From Symsagittifera roscoffensis (taxonomy: Eukaryota; Xenacoelomorpha; Acoela; Convolutidae): 64,000 nucleotides of DNA. The stretch covers positions 32,773,651 through 32,837,650 of the forward strand of contig NC_087062.1 of assembly GCF_963678635.1 (NCBI RefSeq). Direction: 5' to 3'. The position numbers were made by a program, and so were the translations under genes. Shown here one piece after another: positions 59,226 through 64,000 of this stretch. A model generated the notes under the pieces. That model made no database searches. It was given only the letters and a program-made list of their open reading frames with translations, and was not told the origin of the DNA. Each line of letters opens with the position of its first letter. Positions within the stretch are counted from its first letter, which is position 1.

Positions 59226-60205
59226 AATGAATCAACTAGCGTGTAACGCAACTCCGGGGAAACAAAATTCAAATTTTGAGGAAAACAAAACAAAAATTTA
59301 TATATCTAAGTTTTTTTTGAAAAATTTTAAAATGACATATAAAAAACGTCACATCTTGGTAACTAAAATCATTTGAGCAGTCGCATTTGGACGCTAAATT
59401 TGCAACTGCTGAGAGCACTCTCTCAGTACCCAACGATAAGGTTAGGAAATTCTAATTAGGAAAAAACTTGAAATTTAGGTTTCGAAAAAAAAAATTGAAA
59501 AACCATAAAAACGTTGCATATGGAAACTTAAAAATATCCTGATAAGTCATATGTAGCGCCGCCTCGAGTACTCTGGTAGCACCCAACTAAAAGGTTGGGA
59601 ATTTCAAAGTTTGAAGAAAAACAAATTTAAGTTTCCTCGAAAACTTTTTTGAAAAATTCGAAAAAAAGGTCATATCTCGATAACTACAAAGAATTGAGCA
59701 GTCATATTTGGAGACAAATAAGCAACCCCTGAAAACACTCCGACATTCCCCTGTCCCCATTACAAGGAAGAAGGCTTCAAAATTCAATTGAAATTTGAAA
59801 ACCAAAAAAAAATTAAGTTAGCTGAATTTTTTTTTGAAAAAATGACAAAAACCCTCATATCTCAAAAACTAAGAAGATTTGAGTGTCCATATTTGGAGGG
59901 AACATTTGTGCAACCCCCAGAGAAATCTCTGACAGCTTCCAATGGTGGAAATTTCAAATTTCGACAAAATTTTTTAATTGAAGATTTCTGAAAAATTTTG
60001 AATAAAACACAAAAATCGTCTTATCTACACTAAAAGGATTCAAATTGTAAAACACTAGATTCAAATTGTAAATCGAAAAAAAATCTTCCGCATTGCAATA
60101 AACGATATAGCTTAACCACGCATATATACTTTATGCCCTTACCTGTTGCAACAAAACTCTTAAACTAGGCAATATACCTGTCACATGCATTGAAATATAG
60201 TATAG
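59226..60205. repeat. Satellite B array 3, with tail
   Basis: Diverged head (CTAGCGTGTAACGCAACTCC), about five monomers (GAGCAGTCGCATTTGG, GAGAGCACTC-TCAG, GTCATATCTCGATAACTA) and a tail (AACGATATAGCTTAACCACG, ATAGTATAGATAAC). It lies upstream of the GPCR. The same array design occurs at 3197 and 25738. Confidence 0.8.
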
Positions 60206-60442
60206 ATAACATTTTTGCGCACTATGTGGCTTTCTTTATTTGAGAGCATGATTTGATTTCAATTAAGCGAACGAGTTGAAATTGGACTTAAAAATTAATC
60301 AAAAAACAAACATAAAATTATATTTAAGCGAACAATTTTTTTAATGCTAATGAACAAATTAAATGTCTGCACTTAGTTCATCAACACTTATTTATACGTT
60401 TTTAACGCTATATATCTACAATTTTAAAAAAAAAATCTTAAT

Positions 60443-60885
60443 ACTGAGGCGAAGTGGAGCTTGACACCACTTGCAACGCCACAAAAACAAAATTGCAAGC
60501 TAGCAGAAAAAAGATGAAACCAAAGCCAAAAAGCCGCAAAATGACCAGAAGAAATATTTCACAATTTTCCATCAAAGATATTCAATTTTAGAAAATGACA
60601 TCCAGAAAAAAACAATACTGATGTCAAATACATTTTCATAAACCTTTTTCGAACTGCTAGTAGGCCAACAAAACTTGGGTAAAATCCGATTGAGTCAAAG
60701 CATAACTGTTGTCATAAAAATACTTCAGCTACCATGTTAACCCAAGTTCTTTCCTTTTGGGTTTTCCGGAGGGCGGGGCGTGATAATTTTTCTTCTCAAC
60801 AAACGACGCAAATTGGGTCACTTAGCCGATAAAACATACGCCGAAACCATTCAGACCGAAAGAAGCATATAATCGAAAAAAAAAA
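60443..60885 (-). repeat. Hairpin-ended dispersed repeat H, copy 4 (diverged)
   Basis: TACTGAGGCGAAGTGGAGCT and GACACCACTTGC at the left. The body includes CAACAAACGACGCAAATTGG and AGCCGATAAAACATACGCCG, parallel to AAACGACGCCAAAGCCG in copy 3. Confidence 0.5.
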
Positions 60886-62039
60886 ATGTCTGGGGTAGTA
60901 AATTCAATTTCAAAACAATGTGTGCAGGAACAATGAAAACTTCACACAGCATATAAAATTCGATGTGACAACTGAGGCGATAAAACGGATAGAAAAACAA
61001 TAATCAGATACCATCAACAACACCCGACAAAAGTCTATATTCCGACTTGATAACGCTTGGTAATTGGAAGCGTAAAAACGTTTATATAAGATGAAAACAA
61101 AATTCTGCTTCTTGTTTAGGCATCATTACAGCGCTAGACTTGAGAATTTGAAAAAAGAAAAACCTAATTTCACAACAAAAACCTGAAGAAAGAAGAAAGA
61201 ACGCAAACACTTAATAAAAAACATCAGAACTGCAACCCAGAGCTTCGAAGAACGCAGAACCCACAGTGACCATTGAACCACAAATCATTTCTAATTTTCA
61301 AATATTAAATTCACCGAAACTTTTGGAATCGAAAAAAAATTCAATTGCTTTATTCTCTTTTAGTAAAAAAAAAAATAGGAAAACAATATCAAATGAATTT
61401 CTATTTTTAAATATAGGTTGATATTGTCTGGTATGTTACTGATCATTTATAAAACCCCCCAACTCGATTTAGGGCAGAAATATAGTTATTAGTAAAATTT
61501 AAATCGATTCAATTATTCGTTTTTTTTTCAGAAAATTTATCGTATTGCTTAATTTAAGTGATTAACATCATACAAGTAAAATTTTAAGAGCCTATTTAAA
61601 TTTTACACTTGTTCGAAAAATCCAATTGCTGAAAAGGTACCTTGCGGAACGCTTGCTTTCTTTTTCATTGCCTTAAAAATATTCTGTAATTTAAATAAGT
61701 GCTCGTATTTCTGTTTCCCCGTAAAATAAGAGAAAAAAAGCGGCGCCAGTGATCTATAGATCTCAAAACGTCCTTAAATAGCTTACTCGCTTTCCAAAAA
61801 AGTCTTCATTAGTTTCATAAAAACAAAGTGAAAGTTTCCACTAGGCTGCACGAACTGAAAAGTTATTCTGGTTAACAAAAGGGCCTGTTTTTATTCTTTT
61901 CACCTATATCAGCAAAATTTCTACTTTTAAAACTTTTCGAAATGCCCAATTGCCATAAGAATTGGTAAGATTGTTAAAATAATTTCCCATTGTTATAAGA
62001 ATTCGGCAATTCCAAAACCGTTTGATCTTCATGTCCAAC
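60886..62039. other. No gene recognised
   Basis: AT-rich. ATTCCGACTTGATAACGCTTG and AATTGGAAGCGTAAAA at 61040-61080 recur at 62359-62400, the only clear internal repeat. Confidence 0.45.
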
Positions 62040-62905
62040 CAGGGGCCTAGGAAATTAGACGATAATCAAATTAGACGGATGCTACAAAAACGAAAGTAGA
62101 CAGAATTTTTTTATACAGATCTGTCATTTTAGACGAAAAAAAGCTATGACAAGGAAAGTGCTAACAAAATTTTTTCTAAAGAGTCAAGTTTCACAAATAC
62201 ACAAAGAACATAAAATGTCAACACCTATCAAAACAATTAGTTTAAATGAACAAAACGATGTCAAATCCGAATATTACAAGATAGTTATAAATTGAATAAA
62301 TTATGCATGATTGACTTTGGCTACCGAAATTTAACTGTTATATTCGTACAAACAATATTCCGACTTGATAACGGTTGATAATTGGAAGCGTAAAATGCGT
62401 ACAAACAGTTATATTTTTCTCAAGCAATTTTAATGGGGGCTATTCTCATGCGCGAAGGACCGAATGCGCGAAAAAACTGCTGAGCTAATGACCGAAAATA
62501 AAATTAGCCGACAGTCAAAATTTAAAAAGAAGCAATTGCCATTCAATTAAATGAATCAATATATCGCTTCTTTTATAACGAAACTCTTGAATTATAAAAT
62601 TTGTTCCAATTCGGCGGCGCCAATGACAATTTGGAAATGTTGCATATTTCTGCCGTTTTTATATTCGGCCAATATCAATATTCTAGTCCCTGGAATTTCT
62701 TTGCAAATTCTAGATTACTGAAATCTGATTGGCTGATTTTTAATTTCGCACATTCGGTCCTTCATGTATGAGGGATTCCACCAATTTTAATCTCTCGCAC
62801 TTTCGTCTATTTTCTCACATTTGCAGTTTTGCAAAATCGTCTATATTCCTTTTAAGTACCTCCGTCTGATTTGCTTATCGTCTAATTTCTCAACCTCCGT
62901 CTAAC
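62040..62905. mobile_element. GTCTAATTT-type TIR element, nested host
   Basis: Left GGAAATTAGACGATAATCAA then ATTAGACGG. Right, read inward, GAAATTAGACGATAAGCAA then ATCAGACGG; the inverted match extends about 110 bp inward (AAAACGAAAGTAGACAG against inverted GAATATAGACGATTTTGC-type sequence). Each end has several direct GTCTA-T-T repeats. No transposase. Another element (62445-62772) sits inside. Confidence 0.7.
62445..62772. mobile_element. Nested MITE with GGACCGAATGCGCG ends
   Basis: Left CTCATGCGCGAAGGACCGAA (62445-62464, continuing TGCGCG). Right, inverted, CTCATACATGAAGGACCGAA then TGTGCG (62747-62772). The 26-bp TIRs differ at a few positions. The interior is AT-rich with no ORF. Confidence 0.75.
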
Positions 62906-62961
62906 CTATTAAAACAGCTATTGCACCACACTATTGATGCTTCTGTGAGCATGAGAATAAG

Positions 62962-63346
62962 GAGGCAGTACAACAGTGCCGAAGTACAGCAGTGCCGATA
63001 AAAAAATTAGTTCAACAGTGCCGAAAATGAAAACTTAGTTCAACAGTGCCGAAAAATGAACAAGTTTCAGCATATTAAGTGCGGCAATCAAAAATTAAAC
63101 GACGAACCTTTATAACCTTAAGTGACACTTAAAGATTTTGAGCAAGAAAATTTGCAATTTAGACATTTTGGCCCCAAAAAAATTGTTTAATTTGCAGTTG
63201 CAGACATTTTGGCGCTAAAATTGGGGCGATTTTCTTTGATAATTAGCGTCAGTAATTTCCCGCTCTTTAGAAAATGCGTTTAAATTATTCTGAAATTCTC
63301 CCGCCTTTTTCGGCACTGTTGTACTGCGGCACTGTTGAACGCCCCC
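62962..63346. mobile_element. MITE with CAACAGTGCCG-repeat ends
   Basis: Left GAGGCAGTACAACAGTGCCG followed by AAGTACAGCAGTGCCG; right, inverted, GGGGGCGTTCAACAGTGCCG then CAGTACAACAGTGCCG. Flanking 8-mers AGAATAAG (62954) and AGGATAAG (63347) match at seven of eight. CAACAGTGCCG recurs four times in the left 85 bp and twice on the right. No transposase. Confidence 0.8.
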
Positions 63347-63430
63347 AGGATAAGCAAGCCCCCCCGCCCCCACACAAAAACAAAGAAACACATACTTGAA
63401 TTTCAATGTTGAATAGACAATTACAATTTT

Positions 63431-63688
63431 GGATCATGCTAACTATTCCCCCCTATTGCAATAGGGGGGGGGGGGATAGTTAACAAGGTTTGGATGAAAT
63501 TTATTGAAATAACGTCAACCAATAGGAATGCGAATTGAAATAACGCCAACCAAAAGGAATGCGACAGAACACATTTGTGAGAAATACAAAGCCAATCCAG
63601 TTGAGCATAAATGAAATGTGTTTTTATAAGGGGGGGATTCTTTATAAGGTACCATAGTGGGGGGGGGGGGGAATAGTTAACTTGATCC
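63431..63688. mobile_element. MITE with GGATCA..TAACTATTCCCCCC ends and perfect 8-bp TSD
   Basis: TIRs GGATCATGCTAACTATTCCC and, inverted from the right, GGATCAAGTTAACTATTCCC. ACAATTTT flanks both sides (63423-63430 and 63689-63696). Runs of G at 63464-63475 and near 63657-63671. Inside the left end AACTATTCCCCCCTAT pairs with the following ATAGGGG...ATAGTT as a hairpin. GAAATAACG-CAACCAA-AGGAATGCGA is tandemly repeated twice at about 63505-63562. Confidence 0.85.
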
Positions 63689-63696
63689 ACAATTTT

Positions 63697-64000
63697 TTTT
63701 ACAACTAATTTTAATGTTGAACAAGCTGATATCTTTTTACTTCTTTCTTCGTTGAAAATAGAGCACCACATTAACATCCACATCTTCCATTTAATCCACT
63801 GATAAGCTTGACATATATATTAAGTTAATCCAAATTCCTATACCCTTTAACTAAATACCTAGCTTCGACAACTCTTGCTTACTAGCAGTACTATGTAAGT
63901 TTTCGAAATTATGTTTTTAGTAGAAATTTTAACAATTTGGTGAGCATTTGCGAACACTGAGTTGCGTTACATCAGAAATAATGTAATTAGTAACTTAATA
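63697..64000. other. No gene recognised
   Basis: AT-rich. GAGTTGCGTTACATC near 63960 resembles the inverted satellite B head (GTGTAACGCAACTCC at 59241), so a further element in the opposite orientation may begin at the window edge. Confidence 0.4.

Noticed and set aside
63439-63783. 114-residue minus-strand ORF
   Set aside because: It crosses a MITE with poly-G runs translated as proline and glycine tracts; no domain.

Overview
The window looks like AT-rich, repeat-dense nuclear DNA from an invertebrate animal. It has spliced coding exons with GT-AG introns, a rhodopsin-family receptor gene, hAT and Tc1 transposon remnants, several MITE-like elements, tRNA-like Pol III sequences and satellite arrays. 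Operons, ribosome binding sites and prokaryotic gene density are absent. I cannot name the species.

The only convincing host gene lies on the minus strand, from the start codon at 57346 to the stop at 24770. It is a class A (rhodopsin-like) G-protein-coupled receptor in five coding exons: 57272-57346, 56618-56904, 41060-41238, 33330-33500 and 24770-25314. The exons join in frame at consistent phases, total 1257 nt and encode 418 residues with all seven membrane segments. Three introns are very long (about 15.4, 7.6 and 8.0 kb) and are packed with repeats; the first is only 367 nt.

Layout. 1-1670: satellite A (about 85-bp monomers). 1679-2060: first copy of dispersed repeat P. 3197-7895: three head-to-tail elements made of 160-180-bp monomers (satellite B), each ending in a shared tail followed by TAGA-type microsatellite. 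About 4.18 kb of this (5066-9245), including a 557-bp foldback element, is tandemly duplicated as 9246-13424. 17060-19140: a second satellite A array. 20815-21482: a hAT remnant with a perfect 8-bp target-site duplication. 23880-24185: a GC-rich island of unknown nature. 24450-24628: a small MITE just downstream of the receptor poly(A) signal.

Inside the receptor: intron 4 (25315-33329) has a satellite B array, a 334-bp tandem duplication, a MITE and two inverted terminal arms. Intron 3 (33501-41059) has a 1.69-kb unit in 2.26 tandem copies and a broken Tc1 (DD34E) transposon. Intron 2 (41239-56617) has a 2.96-kb tandem duplication, tRNA-like sequences and further dispersed repeats. Past the 5' end of the gene (57.4-64 kb) come one more satellite B array and at least four TIR-bounded elements, two of them with convincing 8-bp target-site duplications.

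The strongest themes are the receptor with unusual signature motifs and the repeated formation of near-identical tandem duplications, some with 2-3 bp of junction microhomology. There is also a large set of apparently undescribed non-autonomous elements. No CRISPR, rRNA or intact transposase gene was seen.
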